From an uncultured Chitinophagaceae bacterium (GTDB lineage Bacteria > Bacteroidota > Bacteroidia > Chitinophagales > Chitinophagaceae), in assembly GCA_937900675.1 (NCBI GenBank), contig CALCEA010000045.1, positions 1-11,834 of the forward strand: a stretch of DNA of 11,834 bases, given 5' to 3'. Shown in pieces: positions 1 to 6,140 of the stretch. Within the stretch, counting starts at the first letter, position 1. Each line of letters opens with the position of its first letter. Both the position numbers and the translations under genes were made by a program. Under the pieces are notes generated by a model. That model did no database searches. It saw only the letters and a program-made list of their open reading frames with translations, and was not told the DNA's origin.

Positions 1-233
1 GTAAAGTTGACTACATCAGCAGATAATCTCTTTTCAGCTAATTCAAAAGATATTCTTGTTCTAGTGGAATTCTCGTAAAATAGATTAACTATATTAACAT
101 CTCTTAAAGTAGGTACCTTTTTAACGGGTCTTTGTAATACTTCTTTGAATTGTCCTGCGGTATTTAAAATAAGCTGTATGTCCTCAGTATTGAGGTCTTT
201 GATACCAAGAAGATGTTTGGTAGATAGTGCCAT
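1..233 (-). CDS. pyrB: Aspartate carbamoyltransferase catalytic chain, N-terminal part (cut by window edge)
   Basis: Cytoplasmic enzyme that joins carbamoyl phosphate and aspartate to give carbamoyl aspartate, the committed step of pyrimidine synthesis. Only the first 77 codons are present; the rest lies beyond position 1. The translation opens MALSTKHLLGIKDL and contains STRTRISFE at residues 56-64, the carbamoyl-phosphate-binding loop characteristic of aspartate and ornithine carbamoyltransferases. The early LLGIKDLN segment and the adjacent pyrR favour ATCase over OTCase. It starts 41 nt after the pyrR stop and is probably co-transcribed. The gap also holds an exact Bacteroidota -7 box (TAATTTTG, 248-241) 7 nt before the ATG, so it may have its own promoter. 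No Shine-Dalgarno sequence is visible. Identification is firm; whether it works with a regulatory PyrI chain or a DHOase-like partner cannot be told here. Confidence 0.93.
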   Translation of the reverse strand, partial: MALSTKHLLGIKDLNTEDIQLILNTAGQFKEVLQRPVKKVPTLRDVNIVNLFYENSTRTRISFELAEKRLSADVVNF

Positions 234-240
234 TAAAAAA

Positions 241-248
241 CAAAATTA
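241..248 (-). promoter_or_regulatory. Bacteroidota -7 box upstream of pyrB
   Basis: TAATTTTG on the minus strand matches the consensus TAnnTTTG exactly. It is followed by TTTTTTA and then the pyrB ATG, so transcription would begin within the T-run or just before the start codon. No -33 TTG is found at the usual spacing (the nearest TTTG is 15 nt upstream), which lowers confidence. Confidence 0.5.
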
Positions 249-274
249 ATATAATTTTCTGAACAAACCATAGC

Positions 275-799
275 TTAAGCTTCTAATAGTATTACATCAT
301 CTACCCCGTCGTTCTCTTTCCATCTCACTTTTACCTTATAGGGGGTTAAAGTGTCCATTTCCTTACCTGAGAAGTCTGGCTGTATTGGCAATTCTCGACT
401 TGGCTTTCTATCTACCAAAACGCATAAACTTACTTTTGATGGCCTTCCAAATGACAATAAAGCATCCAAAGCCGCTCTAATCGTTCTTCCTGTGAACAAC
501 ACATCATCAATTAAAATGACGGTTTTTCCCTCAATACTAAAGGGTAAATTGGTTTCTGATCCAAGGTGTAATTCTCTTCTAATATCGTCTCTGAAAAAAG
601 TAATGTCTAATTTCCCATATTGAACCAAAGAAGGGTCAATTTCTTGTTTTAAAGCAGCAACTATTTTGTCACTTAAATATACTCCTCTAGGTTGTAAACC
701 TACAATAACAGCATTTTCTAGTCCAGGATAGGTTTCTAAAATTTGATGTGCCAATCTTTTGATGATACTGGGCAATTGTTGCTCACTAATGAGAGTCAT
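275..799 (-). CDS. pyrR: Bifunctional pyrimidine regulatory protein / uracil phosphoribosyltransferase PyrR
   Basis: A 174-residue type I phosphoribosyltransferase, close to the usual PyrR length of about 180. The PRPP-binding loop is VILIDDVLFTGRT (residues 94-106). Other PyrR-type blocks are VGLQPRGVYL (33-42), KLDITFFRDD (63-72) and LVDRKPSRELPIQPD (128-142). In Bacillus, PyrR binds pyr mRNA leaders in response to UMP and also makes UMP from uracil and PRPP. Here the probable promoter box (822-815) leaves a leader of only a few nucleotides, and no PyrR-binding anti-antiterminator hairpin is visible before pyrR or pyrB. The enzymatic role is therefore the safer assignment and the regulatory role is inferred. 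It is the first gene of the pyrR-pyrB unit and divergent from recF. Confidence 0.92.
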   Translation of the reverse strand: MTLISEQQLPSIIKRLAHQILETYPGLENAVIVGLQPRGVYLSDKIVAALKQEIDPSLVQYGKLDITFFRDDIRRELHLGSETNLPFSIEGKTVILIDDVLFTGRTIRAALDALLSFGRPSKVSLCVLVDRKPSRELPIQPDFSGKEMDTLTPYKVKVRWKENDGVDDVILLEA

Positions 800-814
800 T
801 CCTTAAAATTTGAA

Positions 815-822
815 TAAAAATA
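815..822 (-). promoter_or_regulatory. Probable -7 box of pyrR
   Basis: TATTTTTA on the minus strand matches TAnnTTTG except for the last base. It is followed at once by TTCAAATTT and reaches the pyrR ATG after 15 nt. Nearly the same arrangement precedes the dihydroorotase-family gene (9527-9544). Confidence 0.35.
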
Positions 823-837
823 CAGCTTTTTTGTATG

Positions 838-844
838 TATTTTG
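838..844 (+). promoter_or_regulatory. Degenerate -7-like box before recF
   Basis: TATTTTG, one base shorter than TAnnTTTG, lies 5 nt before the ATG at 850. An alternative is TAAAATTTG at 804-812, one base longer than the consensus, which would leave a longer leader. Neither is an exact match. Confidence 0.25.
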
Positions 845-849
845 CACCC

Positions 850-1932
850 ATGTTGATGCTAAAAAGCTTAAACCTTGTTCAGTTCAGGAACTATGTCCAA
901 CAAAGATTTGATTTTACCCATCGAATTATTGGAATAGTTGGGCCAAATGGTACCGGCAAAACCAATATTTTGGATGCCCTGTATTACCTTTCATTTACCA
1001 AAAGTTATTTTAGCAGACCTGATGCACAAAATGTACATCATAGTTTTCAAGGTATGAGAATTGACGGGCAATATACTATTGCAAATAATGACATCTCTAT
1101 TGCATGTATTCTAAGAGAAAATCTCAAAAAAGAATTCTATTTTGATGAAACAGCTTATACCAAATTGTCACAACATATTGGTAAAGTACCCTGTGTAATG
1201 ATTGCTCCAGATGATGTTCAAATTATCACAGGTACAAGTGAAGAAAGAAGAAAATTAATGGATAGTTTATTATCCCAATTGTATTCTGATTATTTACAAC
1301 ACTTGATTCAATACAATAAGGTAATTGTTCAAAGAAATAGTTATTTAAAATTGGTTGCTGAGCAAGGTAATATGGATCCCTTAATTATTGAAGCATTTAA
1401 TGAGCAATTAGTTCAACATGGAACAATTATCTATACTTATCGAAAAGAGCTATTGGGAAATTACCTTCCAGAAATTTTATCCTTATATACGCTTTTAGCA
1501 GGAAAATTAGATGATATACACATTGAATATCAATCTAGTTTACATGCAAAAGATTTTAAACTACAATTAGAAGAGAGCATGCAAAAAGATGCAATGCTTC
1601 AAAGAACTTCTGTGGGTATTCATAAAGATGATTTGAATATTACTATACAAGGTCAATCTTTTAAACAAGAAGCATCCCAAGGACAAAGAAAGAGTTTATT
1701 ATTTGCTATAAGATTAGCAGAATGGGTGTTTATCAAGAAAGAGAAAAACATATCTCCTATTCTATTGATGGATGATATATTTGAAAAATTGGATGAAAAC
1801 AGAATGATTCAATTATTGTCTTGGGTAAACCAGCATACTGATGGTCAGGTATTTATCACAGATACACATAGAGAAAGGGTTGAAAATCTTTTATCAGAGC
1901 ATGTTGTAGAATTTCAATTGATACAATTATAA
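850..1932 (+). CDS. recF: DNA replication and repair protein RecF
   Basis: An SMC-like ABC ATPase that works with RecO and RecR to load RecA onto gapped single-stranded DNA, including at stalled forks. From the ATG at 850 the protein has 360 residues, typical for RecF. It contains Walker A GPNGTGKT (about residues 31-38), the RecF/ABC signature ASQGQRKSL (275-283) and Walker B ILLMDDIFEKLD (304-315). The DD pair, where many ABC ATPases have DE, is common in RecF. The start is uncertain. ATGs lie at 835, 850 and 856; the conserved N-terminus (LKSLNLVQFRNY) begins right after 856, and the residues MYFAP from 835 look non-homologous. I chose 850 because a degenerate -7 box (TATTTTG, 838-844) sits 5 nt before it. 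The next gene, DUF721, follows 16 nt downstream. Confidence 0.93.
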   Translation: MLMLKSLNLVQFRNYVQQRFDFTHRIIGIVGPNGTGKTNILDALYYLSFTKSYFSRPDAQNVHHSFQGMRIDGQYTIANNDISIACILRENLKKEFYFDETAYTKLSQHIGKVPCVMIAPDDVQIITGTSEERRKLMDSLLSQLYSDYLQHLIQYNKVIVQRNSYLKLVAEQGNMDPLIIEAFNEQLVQHGTIIYTYRKELLGNYLPEILSLYTLLAGKLDDIHIEYQSSLHAKDFKLQLEESMQKDAMLQRTSVGIHKDDLNITIQGQSFKQEASQGQRKSLLFAIRLAEWVFIKKEKNISPILLMDDIFEKLDENRMIQLLSWVNQHTDGQVFITDTHRERVENLLSEHVVEFQLIQL

Positions 1933-1936
1933 TACT

Positions 1937-1944
1937 TAGATTTG
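1937..1944 (+). promoter_or_regulatory. Bacteroidota -7 box directly before the DUF721 gene
   Basis: TAGATTTG matches TAnnTTTG exactly and lies in the 16-nt gap between the recF stop and the DUF721 ATG. Only TACA separates it from that ATG. A TTG lies at 1918-1920, 16 nt upstream, slightly short of the usual -33 spacing. It would give a leaderless DUF721 transcript in addition to read-through from recF. Confidence 0.5.
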
Positions 1945-1948
1945 TACA

Positions 1949-2230
1949 ATGGCAGAATTTAAATTAGTGGATGCATTGAAGCAATTTGTTCAGAATAGCA
2001 AATTGAAAAATGGTATTCGTGCTGCCCAAATTGAAGAAGTTTGGCTTGAATTAATGGGAACCACTATTGCTAAATACACCGATAAAATTTACATATTTGA
2101 CCAGAAGCTTTTTATTGAAACCAGTGTAGGCCCATTAAAAAATGAATTGGGCTTTCAGAAACAACAAATCATAGAAAGGGTCAATGAAAAAATGGGTGAA
2201 AAAATTATTACCGATGTTATTATAAAATAA
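1949..2230 (+). CDS. DUF721 protein, DciA-like (possible replicative-helicase loader factor)
   Basis: A 93-residue protein that is almost entirely a DUF721 domain. It has an amphipathic N-terminus (LVDALKQFVQNSKLKNGI), then the WLELMG block (W32, G37), followed by the KLFIETSVGPLKNEL beta-hairpin/helix region (53-67) typical of the family. DUF721 includes DciA, which assists loading of the DnaB helicase in bacteria that lack DnaC/DnaI. Actinobacteria show the same order, recF followed by a DUF721 gene. The family match is good, while the DciA function is inferred from family and neighbourhood. The protein is shorter than actinobacterial DciA and lacks long flanking extensions. It ends inside the left arm of a bidirectional terminator shared with the convergent CBS gene. 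Confidence 0.82.
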   Translation: MAEFKLVDALKQFVQNSKLKNGIRAAQIEEVWLELMGTTIAKYTDKIYIFDQKLFIETSVGPLKNELGFQKQQIIERVNEKMGEKIITDVIIK

Positions 2231-2258
2231 AAGGGACTTCAAAAGTCCCTTTTATTTT
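2224..2258. terminator. Bidirectional terminator between convergent DUF721 and CBS genes
   Basis: A perfect 16-bp inverted repeat (arms 2224-2239 and 2243-2258, loop CAA) with core AAGGGACTT/AAGTCCCTT. The arms end in A-rich and T-rich tracts, so it can act in both directions. It overlaps the DUF721 stop codon (2228-2230), and its right arm touches the stop of the CBS gene (2258-2260). Confidence 0.88.
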
Positions 2259-2647
2259 TATTTCTTGTCAATTACTTCTCGCATTAAATCATTCATGGTA
2301 AGTATCCCCTTAAATTCCATTTCGTCAAATACAGGAAGGTATCTTGTTTTGTAAACATTCATCAACACCATACATCTTTCTAAATCATCTGTATAAGCAA
2401 TTACTGGGTAGTTTGTTGTCATGATATCTTTTACTGTAGCAGTTTCAGATTTTCTTCCTTCTAATTTAATCTTATGGGTATAATCTCTCTCGGACATTAA
2501 TCCTACATACTGATCATCTTTCATTACTACAACATAACTCAAATTTTCAGCTTTCATCAATGTCAAAGCATCCAATACTTTGGTTTCTGGGGTAACAATA
2601 TTAAAATGTGGCCCTTTTTTAGTTAGGATATCTTTAATTTTTGACAT
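2258..2647 (-). CDS. Two-CBS-domain protein
   Basis: A stand-alone pair of CBS domains (about 129 residues from the chosen start), a module that usually binds adenine nucleotides such as AMP, ATP or c-di-AMP and regulates a partner. CBS1 spans roughly residues 15-62 (TPETKVLDALTLMKAENLS, then YVGLMSERDYTHKI). CBS2 covers 70-127 (VKDIMTTNYPVIAYTDDL, then GILTMNDLMREVI). An ATG 21 nt further upstream (2668) gives MIHKFNP in front. I prefer 2647 because MSKIKDILTKKG resembles usual starts in this family and a near-consensus -7 box (TAAATTTA) sits 5 nt before it. It lies 72 nt downstream of the DoxX-type gene on the same strand, so partial co-transcription is possible. Ligand and target are unknown. 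Confidence 0.85.
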   Translation of the reverse strand: MSKIKDILTKKGPHFNIVTPETKVLDALTLMKAENLSYVVVMKDDQYVGLMSERDYTHKIKLEGRKSETATVKDIMTTNYPVIAYTDDLERCMVLMNVYKTRYLPVFDEMEFKGILTMNDLMREVIDKK

Positions 2648-2652
2648 AGGAT

Positions 2653-2660
2653 TAAATTTA
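2653..2660 (-). promoter_or_regulatory. Near-consensus -7 box before the CBS gene
   Basis: TAAATTTA (self-complementary, 7 of 8 consistent with TAnnTTTG) lies 5 nt before the ATG at 2647. It supports that start over the upstream ATG at 2668, since with the latter the box would fall inside the coding region. Confidence 0.35.
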
Positions 2661-2719
2661 TGGATCAATCAATTATTCCTAAGTTACAAAAAAGAATTAA
2701 TTCTATAAAATATAAAAGC

Positions 2720-3793
2720 TTAATGAGAAGCTAAATAGTCTGTATAGGCAGTTTTACTCATGATAGTAGAACCATTCATAATGAATATCGTCGGCCATAC
2801 TCTGGAAGCTGTTTTGATCATCGTATTGTCACCAATAAGAATCGATTCTTTTGGAAATGAACTACTTGCACGATCCTTATCTGCAGTAACTATGTATACA
2901 AGTGGATATTTTGCATGTAATTTCTCTAAAAGTATACCCCAAGGAACTGCTGGATCAATTTGTCCTGCAAACACTAAAACATAAGGGGTACTTGTTGCAA
3001 ATAAAGCATCAGCAGTATCTTGTCCACTGATAGTATTTAAAGCGAAATCTTGAATGGGAGCAGTAATTCCATTTCCCTTAATAACGATCACTTCTTTTCT
3101 TGATTTAAAAATATAAGTGCTATCAAAGTCTGCAGGAAAATTAGATGGATCAAATTGATAGGTCTTTCCATTTTTTTCAAATTCCATATCTAATCTAATA
3201 CTATCTGCTATAGCATTAGGTGGTAATTTCATTTGCTCAACAATATCTTTACCAACCTTGTAAGGTAAACAATCAATAAAAGGCAAGTGTTGTAATACAT
3301 AATATTGTCCATACCCTACACCAAAACTGCCAATCAATATAATGATAATACCCCAAGCTTTATGAAGATTGGTTTTTACTTTTTTATGATTGATTAATAG
3401 TATTACAATGGCTAAAAATAGTACGATGTCTTTTATAAAAGAGGTCTTTGGAGTTAAAGGAATACAATCTCCAAAACATCCACATGTTTTAATTTTACCT
3501 GAAAACAATGCATATCCAGTTAAAAAACTAAAGAATATAATAAGTACTAATAAAACCCATAAGGTTTGTTTGTATGGATACTTAATTAATAATGCAATAC
3601 CAGTTACAATCTCAAGAAGATTCATCAAAAGAGACAACCCCAAGGAATAATCATTAAAAAAAGACATTCCCCAAACATCAAAAAATTCTTGCATTTTATA
3701 GCTTAGACCTAATGGGTCATTGGCTTTAATTAATCCCGAAAAAATAAAAAGTAAGCCAACTGTCCAACGCAATATTTTAAGAAAGTTTTGCAT
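2720..3793 (-). CDS. DoxX/MauE-like membrane protein with C-terminal thioredoxin-like domain (BT_3928 type)
   Basis: A 357-residue inner-membrane protein. The N-terminal half has hydrophobic segments at about residues 8-24, 50-70, 77-97 and 119-136, as in DoxX/MauE proteins, and a fifth at 146-165. The motif CGCFGDC (104-110) between segments 3 and 4 resembles the cysteine cluster of MauE/DoxX-like redox membrane proteins. A further cysteine, C175, follows the last segment. The C-terminal part (about 243-357, starting GITAPIQDFALNT) looks like a peroxiredoxin/TlpA-type thioredoxin fold, but there is no CxxC at the expected active-site position (YVLVFAGQIDPAVPW). This matches the Bacteroidota BT_3928 family. 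The reaction is unknown; a role in envelope thiol-disulfide chemistry is inference. It starts 20 nt after the DUF1599 gene and is almost certainly co-transcribed with it. Confidence 0.82.
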   Translation of the reverse strand: MQNFLKILRWTVGLLFIFSGLIKANDPLGLSYKMQEFFDVWGMSFFNDYSLGLSLLMNLLEIVTGIALLIKYPYKQTLWVLLVLIIFFSFLTGYALFSGKIKTCGCFGDCIPLTPKTSFIKDIVLFLAIVILLINHKKVKTNLHKAWGIIIILIGSFGVGYGQYYVLQHLPFIDCLPYKVGKDIVEQMKLPPNAIADSIRLDMEFEKNGKTYQFDPSNFPADFDSTYIFKSRKEVIVIKGNGITAPIQDFALNTISGQDTADALFATSTPYVLVFAGQIDPAVPWGILLEKLHAKYPLVYIVTADKDRASSSFPKESILIGDNTMIKTASRVWPTIFIMNGSTIMSKTAYTDYLASH

Positions 3794-3813
3794 AGGGTTG
3801 TTTTAATAGCTGA

Positions 3814-4359
3814 TTAATGTTTGCCTTCTGCAATCTGTATTAATGCAAAAGCAGAATAATTTAAAATGTCAACAAAATTAGCGTCAATACCTTCACTAAT
3901 TAATGTTTTTCCATCGTTATTCAAAATCTGTCTAATTCTTAATAGTTTAACTAAAATTAGATCAGCATAACTTTCTTGACTCATGTCTCTCCATGCTTCA
4001 CCATAATCATGGTTTTTATCTAACATGGTTGATTTTGCAAAATGTACATTCTCTTCATACATTGCTTCTACCTTCGCTACTTCAATTTCTTCCACTTTAG
4101 GATCACCTAATTTCAATTGAATTAATCCAATCACGGCATAATTTAAGATGCCTTTAAACTCAGAAGCGATATCATCCCCTACTTTCTGATTTCCAATATC
4201 TTGAATGGTTCTAATTCTTAGTGCTTTAATAAAAATTTGATCTACAACAGATATGATTCTTAATACGCGCCAAGCAGTACCATAATCCTTTGTTTTTTTA
4301 ATAAAAATATCTCTGCATGCAGCAACTGCCTGATCGTATTGTAAAGAAGTCTGACTCAT
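3814..4359 (-). CDS. DUF1599 / Nmad1-type protein with two internal repeats
   Basis: A 181-residue, apparently all-helical soluble protein made of two copies of one unit. DYGxAWR occurs at 25-31 and 118-124, RIR at 48-50 and 141-143, ILNY at 71-74 and 165-168, and LIQ at 79-81 and 173-175, a constant offset of 93-94 residues. These blocks identify DUF1599, described in comparative-genomics work as nucleotide modification associated domain 1. No enzymatic activity is established. The conserved K-x-DYG-x-AWR blocks with acidic and basic residues could form a nucleotide-binding pocket, but that is inference. It is the first gene of the minus-strand unit DUF1599, DoxX-type, CBS and is divergent from folP with a 79-nt spacer. 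Its own promoter is not clear. Confidence 0.82.
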   Translation of the reverse strand: MSQTSLQYDQAVAACRDIFIKKTKDYGTAWRVLRIISVVDQIFIKALRIRTIQDIGNQKVGDDIASEFKGILNYAVIGLIQLKLGDPKVEEIEVAKVEAMYEENVHFAKSTMLDKNHDYGEAWRDMSQESYADLILVKLLRIRQILNNDGKTLISEGIDANFVDILNYSAFALIQIAEGKH

Positions 4360-4389
4360 GAAAAATAGCCTAAGTTTCTGTGTTATTAA

Positions 4390-4397
4390 TATCTTTG
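4390..4397 (+). promoter_or_regulatory. -7 box of folP
   Basis: TATCTTTG matches TAnnTTTG exactly and leaves a leader of roughly 35 nt before the folP ATG at 4439. No clear -33 TTG is present. Confidence 0.5.
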
Positions 4398-4438
4398 AAC
4401 ACTTGCAAGATACAGCATAACCTTTTTATAATAAAACT

Positions 4439-5230
4439 ATGTTCAATAATACTCAAATTATGGCGATAATGAACCTTACGCCAGACTCCTTTTATGCCAA
4501 TAGTAGAATGGAATCTTTACAAAAAGTGGTGGATAAAGCCGGCGCATTTATTGAGGAAGGGGCTAGTATAATTGATATAGGCGGGCAAAGCACCCGACCA
4601 GGGGCCATTATGATTAGTGAGGCGGAGGAAATAGAAAGGGTTTCAGGGTCAATCGAATCCATTTCCAAGGTCTTCCCTACTATTAAAGTATCTATTGACA
4701 CATTTCAATCCAAAGTGGCTAAAGCAGCTATTGAAGTGGGAGCAACAATAGTAAATGATATTAGTTGTGGAAGTTTTGATCCTGAAATTTTGGAGGTGGT
4801 TGCTCAGTACAAAGTGGGCTATATTGGCATGCATATTACGGGAACAAAAGATACTATGCATGTGATTCCCGAAAGAACAGATATTATAGAAGAATTGATC
4901 CATTTCTTTACCCAAAAAAAGCAATTATTGGCAGATAAAGGTATTCAAGATTGGATAATTGATCCTGGTTTTGGATTTGGCAAAACCATTCAAGATAATT
5001 TTAGGATTATTAAAGATTTAAGAAAACTAGCAATCATCCAATTGCCCATTTTAATTGGCGTTTCTAGAAAATCAAGTATTTATAAAACTTTGGGTATTTC
5101 TGCCGAAGAAGCATTAAATGGTACTACAGTTGTAAACACGATTGCATTAAAAAATGGTGCTTCCATTTTGAGAGTACATGATGTTAAGGAAGCAAGGCAA
5201 GCTATAACATTAATGGAATATCTACAATAA
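4439..5230 (+). CDS. folP: Dihydropteroate synthase
   Basis: Condenses 6-hydroxymethyl-7,8-dihydropterin diphosphate with p-aminobenzoate to form dihydropteroate in folate synthesis; it is the target of sulfonamides. The 263-residue TIM barrel has all the usual blocks in order: MNLTPDSF (11-18), IDIGGQSTRPGA (45-56), SIDTF (85-89), VNDIS (105-109), IDPGFGFGKT (174-183), IGVSRKSS (206-213) and RVHD (245-248). The pterin and pABA ligands expected from E. coli DHPS (Asn12, Arg53, Asp87, Asn106, Asp175, Lys211, Arg245, His247 here) are all present, so it should be active. The loop normally reading GTPxxM is GTKDTM. It stands alone in its orientation and ends in the palindromic terminator shared with the convergent FKBP gene. 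Confidence 0.95.
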   Translation: MFNNTQIMAIMNLTPDSFYANSRMESLQKVVDKAGAFIEEGASIIDIGGQSTRPGAIMISEAEEIERVSGSIESISKVFPTIKVSIDTFQSKVAKAAIEVGATIVNDISCGSFDPEILEVVAQYKVGYIGMHITGTKDTMHVIPERTDIIEELIHFFTQKKQLLADKGIQDWIIDPGFGFGKTIQDNFRIIKDLRKLAIIQLPILIGVSRKSSIYKTLGISAEEALNGTTVVNTIALKNGASILRVHDVKEARQAITLMEYLQ

Positions 5231-5260
5231 AAAAAGGAGCTGAATTCAGCTCCTTTTTTT
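5229..5260. terminator. Bidirectional terminator between folP and the FKBP gene
   Basis: A perfect 32-nt palindrome: seven A, the core GGAGCTGAATTCAGCTCC, then seven T. It gives a GC-rich hairpin with a T7 tract on both strands and begins within the folP stop codon (5228-5230). Confidence 0.93.
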
Positions 5261-5276
5261 AAAATATATCGGAAGT

Positions 5277-6137
5277 TTATTTCTTAGTTACATCTTCGAT
5301 TTCAATATCAAAAGCTAAGTTTTCAAAAGGCTTGATCACACCATTTGCTTGAGAGCCATAAGCTAACATAGCTGGAATGTAAATTGAACCCTTGCCACCT
5401 TTACCAAAGTATTGTAATCCAATTTCCCATCCTGGGATAACTGCACCTGCACCAATTTTTACATCATAAGGCTTACCATCAGGTTTCATATTCGTATCAA
5501 ATACTTCTCCTTTAAATGTGTAACCCTTGTAAAGTACACTAGCAATTTTTGTAGTGTCAATTTTATTAGAAGCATCCCCTGGAGTTTTGATGGCAACAAA
5601 TACACCTTCTGGAGATTCTACTGCAGAGATTTTATTTTTAGCTAAATATGCTTTGATTGCTGCAACTTCTTTTTTCTTTTCTATTTCAGATTCAGCTTTG
5701 TAATCTTCGTCCACTTTTGCAACATCAGTAAATACATTGATGATCTCTGCTTTACCAACAATCACATCTTTAGCTTTGAATACTTCATTAAACTGTAATA
5801 CACCCATTTTAACTAAAGTGTCTACACTTAAAGAGAATTCAATCTTGTCTCCTTTTTTACATTGCATAATGATTTCAGTAAAAGTATATTTACCTAATCT
5901 TGCAGTATCTATTGGGAAATACACTGGAATTTGACCATAAGTAGTACTTAAGATGGTATCCTTGCTTTTTAATTTATACTCTAAATTAATTTTTACAAAT
6001 TGACCTTGAGCTAATTTCTGAGGGTTACCAGAACCATGAGAAATTTTATAAAGCATACCTGAAGGAGCTTTTTCGTATTGATTACAACTTGCAAACAATA
6101 CAAGTACTGAGACTAATTTTAATGTTGACTTTAACAT
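5277..6137 (-). CDS. FKBP-type peptidyl-prolyl cis-trans isomerase lipoprotein
   Basis: A 286-residue envelope protein that helps folding by isomerising prolyl bonds. It starts with a short signal peptide ending in LFASC, with Cys18 as likely lipidation site, and has no charged lipoprotein-export signal after the cysteine, so a periplasm-facing anchor is likely. The C-terminal FKBP domain (about 195-286) keeps the pocket residues: FD at 213-214, VIPGW at 233-237, AYGS at 259-262 and FENLAFDIEI at 271-280. The region 28-136 has FKBP-like spacing (GQFVKINLEYKL, then a GDK block at 96-98) but lacks VIPGW and AYG, so it may be a degenerate first domain. A charged linker (about 141-170, KKKEVAAIKAYL) joins the two. 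It begins 3 nt after the DHH phosphoesterase stop and is co-transcribed with it. Confidence 0.9.
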   Translation of the reverse strand: MLKSTLKLVSVLVLFASCNQYEKAPSGMLYKISHGSGNPQKLAQGQFVKINLEYKLKSKDTILSTTYGQIPVYFPIDTARLGKYTFTEIIMQCKKGDKIEFSLSVDTLVKMGVLQFNEVFKAKDVIVGKAEIINVFTDVAKVDEDYKAESEIEKKKEVAAIKAYLAKNKISAVESPEGVFVAIKTPGDASNKIDTTKIASVLYKGYTFKGEVFDTNMKPDGKPYDVKIGAGAVIPGWEIGLQYFGKGGKGSIYIPAMLAYGSQANGVIKPFENLAFDIEIEDVTKK

Positions 6138-6140
6138 GTT

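Noticed and set aside
234..274. PyrR-binding attenuator or anti-antiterminator before pyrB, pyrR or the dihydroorotase-family gene
   Set aside because: The spacers and leaders are too short (about 10-40 nt), and no conserved binding loop or terminator hairpin is present.
351..623. Plus-strand open frame opposite pyrR, and similar antisense frames opposite other genes
   Set aside because: The sense genes are clear family members over full length, and the antisense frames show no recognisable motifs.
4427..4432. TATAAT sequence before folP as a classical -10 box
   Set aside because: It lies only 6 nt before the ATG, and the primary sigma factor of this phylum uses TAnnTTTG; an exact such box is at 4390-4397.
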